This document shows, in pieces, positions 29,936 through 43,620 of a DNA stretch of 64,000 nt. A program made the position numbers and the translations under genes. The stretch comes from Rhyzopertha dominica (taxonomy: Eukaryota > Arthropoda > Insecta > Coleoptera > Bostrichidae). Every line of letters starts with the position of its first letter. Within the stretch, counting starts at the first letter, position 1. The notes under the pieces were generated by a model. That model saw nothing but the letters and a program-made list of their open reading frames with translations. It was not told where the DNA came from and ran no database searches. Location of the stretch: positions 29,317,327 to 29,381,326 of the forward strand of contig QCXZ01000137.1 of the NCBI GenBank assembly GCA_025024175.1, written 5' to 3'.

Positions 29936-32110
29936 TACTTATTTCCGCTGAAATCCCAACGTTTACGAGGAAATCGGTGGCCTTACTATAAGCAGCCCAT
30001 TAAATCCGCTGGACGCAAACTTTTACATGGAAAAATGCATGCGCTTCAGGACGCAACCTGAAAACCATCGTTTTGGTTACTTTGGCTATTTACCGAGATG
30101 TTAATTGTGTGGAATCACGGCGAGGCCGAACTCCAAAATTTTATGGACCACCTGAATAGCCAGGGCGGGAACATGCAGTTCACTATGGAACTGAATAGAG
30201 ATCGCCGAATTCCCTCATTCCGGACATCTTAATATCCAGGGAAGAAAACATCCGCCTCGACCACCGAGTATGCATAAAAGGTACGCACACCAATCGTTAT
30301 CTGCATAACCTTCATCTCAACCAAAAAAGGAGGGAGTACGAGGGATTTTGAAGCTGACAACTTGGCAACGGAACTGCAACACCTAAAATGCCTTTCAGGG
30401 TAATGGATACTTTGCGCTAGGTATACAGAATGCCAACAAAACCCAGGAGGCAAGATTCCGATAGTGAGACTACGTTGAAGAGAAGAGCCTTCTTGCCGCA
30501 TATTAAGAACTTGACGGATAGGATACGCAAAATTTTGGAGAAGCAGTGGATAAAACCATATATAAGCGTGACAAAAACCTAGAAAACACAAATGTCTTAA
30601 AAAGATCCAAGAGATTCCCTAAATAATGCCGGAGAAAGAGAAAGAAAGTGCTATGCATAAAGACCCGTCTGGTTGAACATAAACGTTACTATAGATTTGG
30701 CCAATAACAGATGTCAGCCGGTGCGAAACGCGCCATAGATACTGGGTACGGAATTATTTTCAAAAGGGTTAGAGTTCTGGCCACAACAACGTAGTACTGA
30801 CCGCGCATGTGTAGGGAGGCAACAGAAATACAAAAACATAAACACAACATGAACAAATTGACGAAGTGCTATGCTTCACCAGAACATGGACTCCTATCTT
30901 ATAGTAATACTAACCGATTCGTTTAGCTCCACAACACCAGCAGCCAGGGACGGGTAGGTTTTGGCATGCGCGCCCTATCATTCCACCAAATATATAGTTA
31001 CAGATCGCCTCCGCAGATGCACAGCAGTTGCGGGTGGAGCGTTAGGATTTAAACGAAACCTACGACCACGATCCGGAAAACGCAGTTTAATTTAAAAAGT
31101 TGACATTTTGGATAACTAAAGGCAAAATCAATTTAATGAAATAGAAATATATAGAGCGTTCCATAAGAAAACGAACTTGTATGTTATATCGCGGAATATT
31201 ATTAATTCTTAAAAAAATAATAATAATATCAATTATATACAATAGATACACATTTATACAAGCTCCGTTTGCTCTACTGAATTGTGCTCGAAAAAGGTGA
31301 TCTCTTTAGCTTTCTTTATTTCTTATCGTTGACCTATATAATATATATATAATTATATATATAACTATATAATTTTCTGGGCTCGCTGTCACAACTTCTG
31401 TTGCTTTTTATACTTGTAATAGAGAACTCGGTCTACAGAGGATCGGGAAGAAACCAACCAGACCATCGAACGGACCATCAGTTCAAACATTCGGAATTTA
31501 CAATTCCCTGAGGAACCATTACAGTGCAGCGTGTTCAAAACCAACACAAAAACACTTCAGCTATGCTGCGTGTCAAAATCAACAAACCAGAAGTGCCACG
31601 CTACCGCTAAGCTGTTAACTACATCGCTCAGACACTGAATCAACTCATCGAAAAAATGAAACCTCTTACTCAAGAAAATGAATTGGGTTAAAGTAGAGCC
31701 GAAAGTAGCCCAGTACCACGAGTAGCGGCTACGATGGGTTCATGATCTACATGGGCGTCTTGGATATTGCCGCATTGAAACAACAGCCTTAAACCTAAGT
31801 ATTGTCTGGCTATATATATATAGAGAGAAAACTACAAGCAATTATGAAACCACTTAAATGGTTATTCACAAAAGCCTGTTCTTCGCTAGATGTAATGGTG
31901 AGAAGATCATCGGGCGAAAACTGGCTGCACTATCAATATCGAAGAGACACAGATGCTGACGCGAGAATTACGTTTCTGGACCAGACTCTACAAGGAAGCC
32001 AAAGAGATTCAGAGGATCTCTCCAGTTTTGAACGAGATTATGGGTCCGCAGACTGGCTACCGGGCGAATCATCATTATACGGTATATGTTTTTGTGAACA
32101 CCAACCTTAA
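29936..32110 (+). mobile_element. Penelope-like retroelement, heavily decayed (reverse transcriptase to endonuclease tail)
   Basis: The plus strand reads, across several frames, as late PLE reverse transcriptase: LIVWNHGEAELQNFMDHLN then MQFTMELNRDRRIPS (about 30095-30215), a damaged version of the following HTDWY/HTNRYL region, ATELQHLKCL (about 30365-30395), KRRAFLPHIKNLTDRIRKIL (about 30478-30540). A tail like FWTRLYKEAKEIQR then FERDYG appears at 31975-32045. About 1.2 kb between these parts is unreadable. Stops and frameshifts are many. It seems a different PLE subfamily from the one at 12.4 kb. Confidence 0.65.
31335..31374. repeat. AT-dinucleotide-rich low-complexity tract
   Basis: Alternating TATA/ATAT tract of about 40 bases within the decayed PLE. 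Confidence 0.7.
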
Positions 32111-35100
32111 AAATGGTTAGGCCTAATTGAACGTTATTCGCGGGATGACTGTCTGTTAGTTTGCACTTTAGTCAACCCGTGGTGTTTTATAAATACAGGA
32201 ACAGATTACGATCACTTTAGTTTAACAGCTAGATACTTGTGAGGAAGAAATGTTGAAATGTGAAGTACAAATAATAAGCGACGTGGCATCAGCCCTGTGA
32301 ACCATAAGTTGCCAGATGTAGGTTGTACATATTTTGAGGCACTTGTGAGAGGCTTAATTAACTTTGCTGTCTTGAAAGTGCGCCGGTAATATCCAATTAT
32401 CTAAAAATTCCTCGAAAATTTAAAGTTAGTCGATGTTATTTTGAATAAAATTAATAATCATATTAATTCTAAAAGGTAATTGTAATTATTTAAATCAAGT
32501 TTCAAACAGTTATGTCAAACTCTTTATTATTGAAGGACGGTGCAAGTATCATTCGCTTCCTCCTACAGTTCGGACTGAATTTCCTTATTCTTCGCTTCCC
32601 TATCGTTTGAGATTTTATAGTATTCCCCCAAAGATATAACCAACTTTTACTCTTCCCCCAAATTGCCCAGCGTCACATAGGCTCCAGTATTGGAAATCAG
32701 TTATATAAATAACAATATAGTTTGGGTATTTATGACGACACGAAATATACATGCAGAATATAGAGTACGACAGAGCGGAATATTGAGGAACGTGTAAATT
32801 TCGAAGTTTAGGATATAACACTAAAATTTATAACTGGGAAATGGTGCGGATGGTAATATTGTGAGTGCATGGCTGACAACGTACTACAGTTAACCTTCCA
32901 GTTGCGGGTGAAGCGTTCTAACTTATGCATTAGAAATTCACTACATGTGGCACTTGAACTTTATGTACAAATGTATAAAGCAGAAAGTATGATATCGCCT
33001 AATGTACTGGCTGCGATTTAAACACCTACTGAAAGGAATGGAATGTGAACCGCATTAGACAAATGCAGTATGCAAAAATACACTTTCATTAATTAACAGC
33101 CACTAATTTAAGGCTAATAGAAAAACTAAATTTTTGAAAGGTGTTATGAGTCTATAAGTGCATAAAGATATAAGTTGTACACAGCATACTAGCAACAATA
33201 TACATTAAGTCTACTCGACAGTCTAAATGTGTAAAAACACATTTCGCCATACCTAAAATTATGTACTCGTATGTTGCAGGTGCGACCAGGGCTAAACGAC
33301 AACCAAAACATTTCTACTAAGCAAATATGCACGCATATTGCTATTTTATGAATTGAATTCAATAGTGAAATTCTTATTTTTTATATTGGAACTGTTAGGT
33401 ATTGCAAAATTATTATTGCTGGTACCTAAAAAAGGGGCATACAATTCTGACTTGTCTTACACACATGTACAGATATATGAATGAAATGTATACAATTATT
33501 ATTAACACATAATATTTGCTGAAGAACATTAGGTACACTTAATTTAACAGAAGAAGGCCAAGAACGGGGTGCATGAAATGTTTCTGATTGTGTCGCTTAT
33601 CCATGAACATTTTTGATACAAAAAATATACGCAAACTTGGTAAAATGGGGATAAGAACTTCTGAACAGTTTTTAAGCAATATTCCCTGCCTATAGTAGCA
33701 TTTTTTAAACAAAACGCGAAGACAATATAAGCTTGTCTATACTTTGCTGAAAGAGGAAATTCGTAATTTATGATGACCTAGATGTCAGCTGTTTACAACG
33801 AGAATGGAACGTTTATGAAGACCTTACAGGGAAACTGGCTGTGATGCCATATTTTTTGTTTTACTTCGCACAAAGCTATGTACGTTAAATCACCCTAGGG
33901 CGCCACTGTCGCAAGACCCCCCGACGGTTCGTCTGTCGGGAAGATGCAGCTTAAATGTGGTAATAAAGTCTAACACCACGCGGGGAAGAGATTATTTGTC
34001 TCCTCCAACGTTACAAACTACGCATCAATTAACATGCGGCCATAAAAACAACACATAAATATGCCGTAATTAAAGCGTCAGGACTTAAGGTTCTGCGAAT
34101 TTTTACGTGTTGTTTTTCTGACATTATCAAGACAGACTAAATCTTAGATCGTCTATTTTTGTCCGAGGTAGATACTATTCTTGGAGACGGTTGCTGGTGC
34201 ATTTCCAGAACAAAATGTAGCAGTTTTAAGGTGAATATTATTACCCTAATTTTTCTGTATTCCTGTTGTAAGGCTGTTAATAGATTTGGTAAATGTCTTC
34301 ACCATTCATTATTTAATCTTAGTTATAAAATTAACCATTGACTGCTTTAGGGATTTATCTTCAGTAGCGGAACACTATTAGTGGATTCATGAATATATTC
34401 ATTGCATAAAAGGCTTTCATCTCGTCCTGTTCTGCAAAAAGATGCTTATTTACAAGCCAACTGGCTATTTTTATTGGGTATTTGGCCGTCCTAAATTTCT
34501 GATGCAACATCGTTGCTTTTTTAATGTATAAAGCAAGTGCGCTGGTTGGTTGGTTTCAGGCTCTTGTTCTGGTTCTGAGCGTATCAAATTGCAAATAAAA
34601 ATTGAACTATTTTGAATCGTCTACCTAAAACTCTAAGCAAGGAGAGAGAGAGAGATAGAGAGAAAATCCGAGATGACGATAAAGAGGAATATTTTACAAA
34701 ACAGCACCACTTAATTATTTGAAATAGTCTTATTTGAAAGCTATTTTGTATGTGCGTACTAAGAGCGCAAAAACTAAATTCGTAAAAGTATAGTCCAAAA
34801 ATAATCTGAAAGAAGAAGAAAGAAAGACCTAGCAATTAGCAATTATTTTAACACAACGTACCTATTAAGTATATTTGTTTGAAAAATACTTTAAGAGTCT
34901 AGTTGAATCTTTTATATTTCAGATAAGCATTCATTTATCATTAAATATTTACTAATTTTTAACGGTTGCTTATTAGGTGGATCTCTTTCTATGGTTATCT
35001 CGAGTATATATTTTCTCTCACTTTTCCGCCTTAATAATAAGATGTGTGACTAATACAACAGTATTTATGTTGATACCCGCGTCGAACGACAAATACGTCA

Positions 35101-37464
35101 ATCGTCGGCACTCTCCATTTTTATTACATTTGTGGTATTCAGGTGCTTAGTCACTTTACTGCTTTCTTGGTCTGCTGATTTCACACAACTATGAAAAAAG
35201 AAATTGTATTTTTTCGTATGTTCTTATATATTTTTTGCTAATGCATCTACTTTTAACGCAGCTATCAGTCGGTAGTTTCCCTAGACGTGCGTTAGGACTC
35301 ATTCAGTTTTTTTTTTTAGTTTTACGGTGCACTAAAGCTGTTTCCGCTTTTCCCGCACTGCTAAGGCTTTCGGGTCGCGTTCGTGTATCGTGTAATCGAA
35401 CATTTTTACGACCTTAGTTCGACGGCGAAAAGTTTATTGCTTAGTAGTCTTTGAGGTTTGTTTGTCTGAGATACAGAGCAGGATGCGAGGTTGATAGGGA
35501 TATAGGTGATTTATTTGTATCGCCAAAAAAGCAAAATTTGCTGAATAAGCAATATAGTTGGCGTAAATTGTTATTTACTTACCAATGCCTGTAGTATTTA
35601 AACATTAATCACATTAAAATATGAAAGAATAGTAGGATAATGTATTTTCCTCTGTTTCAGGTAAAATAATTGCATTCCTAAGGAAATCTTTCAACAGCGA
35701 GGGTTTTAGCGACGAGGCAGGTACAGTCTTCTTGCGAGAATTCAGTGCTTTAAAGTTTCCTTTATAGCACGCTAACGTCTAGCTCCTACTAATTGTGTAC
35801 TTCAGATAACTGATTTTGCTTGGACCTAATCGAAATAATTTAACGTTGTTTAATATAACGAATGCAATTGAGCGTCAAATACAGTCTGCAGACGGCACAG
35901 TTCCGTGGCAAATGGACCACATCTAACAACACGGATAAAAATCACTAGCTGAAAAGAAATCTTAACAAGATCTCGCGGTTGGATTGTCACAGGCTCAAGT
36001 AAATTGCTTGTAATCGCTTATTAGACCCCGGAGCTCTCTGATATTCGGCAGATTATATACCTTCCACTCCAAGTAATCTTTTCTTCTAGGGTGCAAGGTT
36101 AACGTTATTGAATAACGCGTCCATTTTACGGTAAATGGTAAATGTCAAAGAGCACTTTCCAATAACGAAAGGTATTTTTGGCAGGCTTAAAAGGAGCACC
36201 GTGCTTTGAACTTTAAGTGCGATTTCAATTTTTTCTCAAGGTTTAAGTTCATTTTATACAATATGTATTTGCCTACCTTCTTACCTCTGAAAACGTTTTT
36301 ACTAGGATAAATCGTTTCTAGCGCAGCGAATTTTGCTCTTAATATACACCTAGTACAGTAAACGTATGCGTAGACACATTACACGAGGTATGCTTTAGCT
36401 TTGTTTATTTCAATTAGCATTCAATGAACGTAGTTGATTACTTACATAATCCTTCGCAAACATTTCTTAAGTCAGAGTTAGCACAATCAGAAAAAAAAAG
36501 CACTCGGGTTTGTCAGCTTTCATGGAAACATCTGCCACATCCAGGATAATTACTTGTAGTTATGATTCTTTGAAGATCATAATTACTTTTTAGGCATATA
36601 TATATTTTTTAAATAATTAAGTCTTTTGTAACGGGCGTTCACAAAAAAAGCCAATCAAGTAAGATGGGGAGTCGTTGTGAACGTACTTCATAGTGCTAAT
36701 CAAACTAGTGCAACAAACTCAGCTGTCATGACTTCCACATGTCACGATTGTTATACGAGCTTCAAAGTTAAACTAGCTTCGATTGCAATTTACATTGACG
36801 CTGTGGGGTAACCAACAGGTATTCCGAAATTAGCAAACGTTTTCGCAGAATCAAAGGTATTAGTCAGAGGTAACAGTAATATTGTCAGTTTTTTCAGTGC
36901 ATTAAACGATGGATACGTATACATCAAGTTATACGAACTTCGCGTTCGGGGTAGAAAGAGAAAACCTTGCGAGACCCGTTTTTTATTAACGCCCATTACA
37001 ATCAATAATGCAAGTATTGACAACCAACCTGGTTGTTTAAAAATGAAAGCACGATCCATATTATTATTAAAATCATAATATTCTGTAGTGGTATAACATT
37101 ATCAAAATCTATGTCAATAATTTTGTTGTCNGTCAAATATTTTTTAAAGAGATGTGTTAAGGTACTTTTTATTTCCAATTTTGAATATGTACAGATGATT
37201 GCAAAAATTATACAGTCTGCATACAAATATCAGGCTAAAACATTAGACAAATTTTAATATTGTTCCATTTTTGTATAAAACACAAGATCATAGATAACTG
37301 TAGGTACGTAAAAATGCATTAATTTGCTTACTGATGGAGATTTAAAACTACTGACTGCTTCACGAACTTTGCAACCAACTGTACATACAGAGCCGTGGAA
37401 ATTGTTTTATTCGTACAATTACACCGATATGTCAGAATCTGCCACTATCTATTAGGTAACTTGG
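32111..37464. other. Long non-coding stretch, nothing supported
   Basis: Only short open frames without recognisable domains. A short (GA)n tract lies near 34640-34665 and a small CG-rich hairpin-like spot near 33919-33942. No element ends were identified. Confidence 0.45.
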
Positions 37465-37625
37465 AAACAAGCTGATTGAACGTTTGTGCTTTGACTCACT
37501 TGATTTATCAGATAACTCTGACGATCGTTTCGACCACACGGTCATTGTCAAAGAGATAACAGCGATCGTCAGAGTTATCTGATAAATCAAGTGAGAAAAA
37601 GCACATACGTTCAATCAGCTTGTTT
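37465..37625. repeat. 63-bp inverted repeat with 35-base centre (PLE-end palindrome)
   Basis: Arms 37465-37527 and 37563-37625 are complementary at 60 of 63 positions. The centre plus the inner arm bases form the hammerhead-like fold at 37516-37555 on the minus strand. This looks like two PLE terminal segments in inverted orientation. Confidence 0.85.
37516..37555 (-). ncRNA. Hammerhead-ribozyme-like motif (U3/A8 variant core) within the inverted repeat
   Basis: Minus strand: stem I CUCU (37555-37552), core UUGACAA (37551-37545), one extra U, stem II GACC/GGUC (37543-37540 with 37535-37532), GAAA (37531-37528), loop-less stem III from the palindrome ACGAUCGU (37528-37521), C17 at 37520, then AGAG (37519-37516) closing stem I. 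All helices pair. The core is the same double variant as at 333-372. Confidence 0.6.
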
Positions 37626-40600
37626 CATGTTTCACAATGGATGCACCTTTGAATCCATTCAACATTCTGCCACAAGTTGTTTAAACAATACTTGATTCAA
37701 TTGGCGGTCTTTGTTACAACATTTTATATAAATAAAAATGTTTCACAGTATTAATAACAATAATAATTAAAAAGTGCTAGTTGTNCATCTGTCCAGTATG
37801 ATATGAACGATTACACCAATATGTCTGGTTTAACCTAGGAATTACCAAAAAATACAATATTTTGAAATATATTGCACCATAACTATTGCGACAACGGGGA
37901 GACCTCAAAACAAGTTTGCAAAATGGCGTTACTGTAGTCTGTATATACTATCAACTTTTAAGGTTGGATATATAAGGTCTGTTCATTCTGTATCCACAGA
38001 AGTTTGCTTGCAGTGACAAACGGTGACTGCCAATAGCTTTTATCCTCATATACAATATTTCATATATATTTTTTTTCGATGAAATGTTACATTTTATGTG
38101 AGAGCGATATCGGAAATGTTTTTTTCCATTGCAGACACAATGTAATTTTTAAATATTTCTCGTAAGGAAATGAATCGATTTTCCAACGTTTATCGTGCAG
38201 ATTTTGAATTTTTTTGCATTGTCAACCGCTGACACGTAATTATCCAATATTTGTTACCCAGTTTTGTAAAACAAAAACCTTTAATATTCTCTATACTCTA
38301 CAGGATGGGTTATTACTGAGGGGGTGAAGGATAGTACATAGCTTCTATGTTTTAAAATATGAAAGTATATTAAAATACCTACAGTACAGTACACTGGTGG
38401 ATATAGTGGAGCGAAACATTTTAAAACTGTCTTTGATTGTGTAGGCTGTTCCATCTACGTATAATAAGTTTTATATTTCAGAGATTCTCTCGCAATTCTA
38501 AGCTAACCTTTAGGTATTTAACATTCAATATTGTAGGTACATCTATACTCTTCGAAAAATTTACAAATTAAGAAACCTTCAGGTTTCGAGGGTTAGTTTA
38601 ACCTACTTAAACGTAATTTTGATTTTCCTATTATGCAACTATAATTTCACAGTTTGTCTTTAAAATCACCCTGTATACAGGGTGTACAGGAACGAATGGG
38701 CCATACATTAACAGTAACTTGCTTTGGTCAAAATAAGCCGAAATAAACCAACTTACCATAGAGCAATTTTTTAAGAAAATGTTAAATGTTTTATAATTAT
38801 TTATTTTACTAAACTATATTAAAACAAAATAATAAAGCAGCGTCCTGAGTGCCTCCTGTAATTTATTCAAATTGTAAATATACTGTTCCATTTGGACTGA
38901 TTAGATAAATCACAGTACCATATGTTAATAAAATATTTTAAAAAACAAAACAGCTGTCGATAAAGTGGAATTAAAAAATAACTGCTGAGGGCACACATAC
39001 ATTTCAGCTGCTCCAAGCAAAAACACAGTAAGCAACATTTTAGCAAAATTGAGCTTTATGCATATATATACTGTGTTTATGCGCAACTGTTGCACTGGCA
39101 ATGGCAGTTATATCGTTTCTACTGACTGCTTTAGACCCATACACAAACACAGCATCTACAATCTAGCTGGGTTGTTCCCAAAATCAAACACAGTATCTGT
39201 ATATTCTTATTCTTACATTTTTGCACTTACTGTTTTTGTTTGGAGCAGCCGATTTTGTTTGGGAAGAATTTCAAATTCTTATAATAAATATGTTGCAACA
39301 TCTAATAAAAAACAATTATGTAGCAGAAAAATTAAACTTATAGTCTATTAAGGTGCACGATGCCTTGAAACCTGATTGCTTTTTAACAGCATTTTGCCGT
39401 TACTTCAAAATCAGTTAGAGACGACTATAGGAATTGCTCCACTAAGTTGCCTTTTAGCTGAAAGAAGAACTCTAAAAACGTTAGATGTCGCAATTTATAC
39501 TATTAAAAAACATAACTTTATAGGGGTACTCGTAAATGAAACGTCATGTACAATTATTAAAAATGATTTGAAATTTGAGCGCTATACTATAGCAGCCTAT
39601 GTTTAAAATTGATTTTCAAATATAGAAGCTATACTCCCAACACGGACTAATACGAGTACTTCAACTTGTTACATACATATATGCAACTTGAAAATCTGCT
39701 AACATGCAGCAATGACCTCTCACGAGTACGTGCAACTATCAGACTCAATTCACACTGCTCGTAGAAATCCGCCAGTGCTATTACGACCATATTCACTAAA
39801 TCCCGTAATACTATCCTTTATACATAATACATCAGTATCGAATGCACGTGTCTTTTATGCATAATATTTAATCTGACGACTTTCCTTTCGTGGATGACAG
39901 GAGCTCTCCGTCGCAGCGGTTTCCTCCGCTCCGTATTTCAAAGCCCCATTGCCCCTTGAATTTAAAAATAATGTAGTCATCTTCGGAAAGCCGGAGTCTG
40001 AATTTGAGGATGAAAATGTGAATTGCATCACGCCTCGTGACCTGAATGCGAGAATGAAAAATTATTTTCTACCCGGAATTAGAAAGTCACCTTAAATGAT
40101 AATTTAAAAACCAAAGTTTTCATATTTAAATTTGAATTACTCACACAACTTCGCTATCCCAGGAGCTTGCAAAAGCTATTAAGGCTTCATCGGCACACAC
40201 ATTTTGCGTTAAAGGAGTACATATAAAAGATTACGTAAAGGTTAGAGGTACTTTTATGCAACTTGAGAGACAGTGCATCTCACCTTTTATTGATAGACAT
40301 ATGATCAAAAATCGTTTAAGAATTGTTATAATTACAATATTATATAACTCAGTAAGTGACAAGCTTAGATTTCATTTAACATTTCTTCGCAATTATTGCT
40401 ATGTGGATAAAGCTAGATTATATGAATCCATTTGCAGCTGTTGTCCAAAGTAACAAAGCTGTTACTAAATAAATGTACATATTTTAACACAAGAGGTGCT
40501 CTAATTGTCTAATTGTAATTTGCAGAAGCGATTCTAAAATTAAAAGAATGGCCAACATATTTGGAACGTAGTCAGTAAAGTGACGCATGCGCTAATATGG

Positions 40601-40990
40601 CCATTCGGAGGTACCGGTTGTCTATGTCAATTATTACGGCTTACGACTGTTGTATTGTTTTATTGATTCTGTTGTCTCACAACTTCTGTCGTTACTACGT
40701 CACATTAGAAGCGTCCCATCTGTTGAAAATACCTAAAAAATCCGATTTCAAATTTTTTATAACAAATAAGCATGCTAATTCTTTAAAAATAAGCTAGTGG
40801 GTAAATATACATTATTGCAGAAACGTAATAAACCCTACGCAGTCTACGTCTCAGTCTGCCGTGTTTAGTGACGTGGGTACTCCCGTACTCAGTGCAGAGA
40901 TTTTCTCCAAGAACTAAAATTTCGTCCATATACATAAATGAGTATATTTTGAATGTGTCATTTTTTATTGAAGGCAACTTATTTACCTTG
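37626..40990. other. Non-coding stretch, nothing supported
   Basis: Short frames only (largest 100 codons at 39049-39351, unrecognised). One perfect 18-bp palindrome, CACCCTGTATACAGGGTG, lies at 38667-38684. Confidence 0.45.
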
Positions 40991-40998
40991 GCTCTCAT
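40991..40998. repeat. Left target-site duplication GCTCTCAT
   Basis: Exact 8-bp match to 42024-42031. Confidence 0.9.
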
Positions 40999-42023
40999 TA
41001 GAGGTGGGAGTTCTAGTTCATTTTAGTGAATAGTTCATGCTGACTTAGTTCAATTAAATGAATAGTTCAATTTTATCGCTCAAAATGAACTAGTTCGAAT
41101 TCGCTGACTGCTTTCNATTTCGTAATCCTGCATTTGATATACCTATGTACTTGCGGACTTGTGCCATACAACACACAGCTGATTACAGTTNAGTTCTGTG
41201 ATAGCTACACGTCGTGTGTATNTGAGANATGAAATGTATAGNTGTTTTAATTGATAATGAAACTGACATTATGAAATATATTTAAATTTGTAATTAATTT
41301 AATGGCTTTGGAAATACAAGAGGTAAAGCGAAAGTAATAATTAATAACGTCACAAATAATAAAACAACTACAATCAAAATAATTGCTGTTAAAGACAAAT
41401 ACATAGGTAATCTGCTGTGCAAGCGAGCGGGACTGTAATGTTTATCAATCATCATCAGCATACTAACTATTCATTAAAAATAAACGTTTGTAAGGTATAA
41501 GCTATTATGTATTCTAATGTTTGATAAATTTAACATTGTTTTTGTATATTTTAAAATCGTACTACCTACTTCAACTGATCCTGATTTCAAACACACCCTG
41601 GTAGGTACGTATTACTGAAATGCTTAAGGCCATTTCAAAAGTACCAGCAATATTTAGGTACTGATATAATAATTACATATGTGGTATATGACTGTCTTAT
41701 TCCAAAAAGCGAAACGGGGACTGCGACGCCATTGTACGCTACACATTGCGAAATAGCTTTATTATATCGTTCACCCGGCCGCACATTGTAATTCGCGTGT
41801 TCGTCCACGANAAGATACGTATTGGGTCGTTCGTCCTTCCCATAGNTCATAGGTCGCTCGCGGTTGTTCAATCNNTCAATGCGTACTNCACATATGTTTC
41901 AGTCCAGTATCATACAAGTCCCTGGCATCGTTCAAAACGAACTAGTTCATTTTATCCTGACGAACTAGATCGTTCATTGTTATAGTACACTTCGTTCGTT
42001 CGTTCACGAACTTCCCACCTCTA
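40999..42023. mobile_element. Non-autonomous hAT-type transposon, 1025 bp
   Basis: Starts TAGAGGTGGGA and ends with its complement TCCCACCTCTA, flanked by the 8-bp duplication GCTCTCAT. Subterminal zones carry many GAACTAGTTC and AGTTCATT / CGTTCGTTC motifs on both sides, as seen for transposase-binding zones of hAT elements. No transposase is encoded. Several ambiguous bases lie inside, suggesting polymorphism between alleles or copies. Confidence 0.85.
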
Positions 42024-42031
42024 GCTCTCAT
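42024..42031. repeat. Right target-site duplication GCTCTCAT
   Basis: Exact 8-bp match to 40991-40998. Confidence 0.9.
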
Positions 42032-42950
42032 ATTTCAACATGTTGAAGAATGTCATTTCACATAATGAAAGTAACTTCATAACAGATACCTAGGAAGATG
42101 GATTTGACTTCGCGGCTTCACCGAACGCTCTGTTGGTTCTTCCGCTTTTGACAATTCTTTTCTATGGAAATACCGCAAATAAGAAACTAGGGAGGGGGAA
42201 GGGGAGATTTAGATATAATGTTTACTCTTTACACATCATTAGCGCGGTTAATCTCAGAACAGTGACATATTTGTTAATTTCGATCCCTATGTTTCGCTAG
42301 TGTGGAAAGTAAGCACTTTGTACTACAATTACCAAGTTGCAGATAGAGTTACCACACAAATATACTTCTCCGCACATTTCCAACGGCTTCGAGCTAAGCA
42401 GGTTAGGACTTCCATTTTTATTTTATAAATCTTCTGGCTTTGGTTAGCGCCAATTATACGTTTTCAAGCAAAAGAAAACCTTATTAATCAGTTTGTTAGC
42501 TTATCTACATTTTTTAAAATTCATTCTCTTGCGATAAACGACCATTTTATTTAATATCAGCGGGTAACAGTTTGTAGGTAGATTATTTTTATTGTTTTCT
42601 GGTTTTGTGGGTTTTTGCTTTCAATGTGTGTCTTTGCCTTTTCCAACGTATACTTACAGTATATCATATAAAATCGACTTACTCATGCATACACGCCCAC
42701 AAAACCACATTTATAAAACCTACCAGCGTATCCAAAAAGAAAAAGTGCACAACAAACTAATAACGGAACAATTAAGACTAACGTAGACAAGCGAAGCGCG
42801 TGTACTCGAGGCATCCATACTGACAGGCCCAACCAACATGCGAATTGGCGAAGCCGTGCTAAAATATTTAGAAATATCCTTCAATATTTACGATATATAT
42901 GTATGTGTATGTGTGTTTTTAAACTAATAATTGAATTTTTATATATTATA
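42032..42950. other. Non-coding stretch, nothing supported
   Basis: A 64-codon frame at 42592-42786 is unrecognised; nothing else is structured. Confidence 0.4.
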
Positions 42951-43620
42951 CTAGCGGACCTAACAGACGTTGTCCTGCATGATATTCCAAGCGATTGGGA
43001 TATTAAAATGAATCAATGAATGTATACACAAAAATTCATTCAAGTCGATTCAGCTGTTTAGTTGCAGTAGATAAATAACCTATATACCGACTGCAGCGCT
43101 ATCTGCCTGACTTGTGAATCTAAACCATCCATTCCAGTTAAACGCATACAAAAAAAATCATTCAAATCGGTCCAACCGTTTAGGAGGATATAGATAAATA
43201 ACGTAGATACCGACTGCNGCGCCANCTGTCGGNCTGATTTGTGAATCTAAACCATCCAGAGCGCCACCCAAACGCATACAAAAAATTCATTCAAATTCAG
43301 TCCAGTCGTTTAGGAGGACATATCCTAGATACCGACTGCAGCGCCATCTGCCGGGCTGATTTGTGAATCTAAAACAGTCAAGGGCGCCACCCAAGCGTAT
43401 ACAAAAAATTCATTCAAATCGGTCCAGTCGTTTAGGAGGAAATAACCTAGATACCGACTGCAACGTCATCTGCCAGGCTGATTTTTGAATCTAAATCATA
43501 CAAGGCGCCACCCAAACGCACACAAATAAATTCATTCAAATCGGTTCAGCCTTTTAGGAGGAATTCAGTGACATACATACGTACAGTAGAATTATATGCA
43601 TATGTAAAGATATAAAAATT
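42951..43620 (+). mobile_element. RTE-like or SINE-like retroelement 3' part with internal 122-bp tandem repeats
   Basis: Begins ACTAGCGGACC...CAGACGTTGTCCTGC and ends TTAGGAGGAATTCAGTGACATACATACG, phrases that I know from RTE-related LINE/SINE ends in arthropods. Between them the unit ATACCGACTGC...TTAGGAGGA occurs four times, starting at 43084, 43207, 43329 and 43451 (spacing 123, 122, 122), each holding an ATTCATTCAA(A)T block that also occurs once before the array. No coding sequence is visible. The family call is by general resemblance only. Confidence 0.55.

Noticed and set aside
38667..38684. 18-bp perfect palindrome CACCCTGTATACAGGGTG
   Set aside because: May be a transposon end, but no partner end or target duplication was found, so no element is called.
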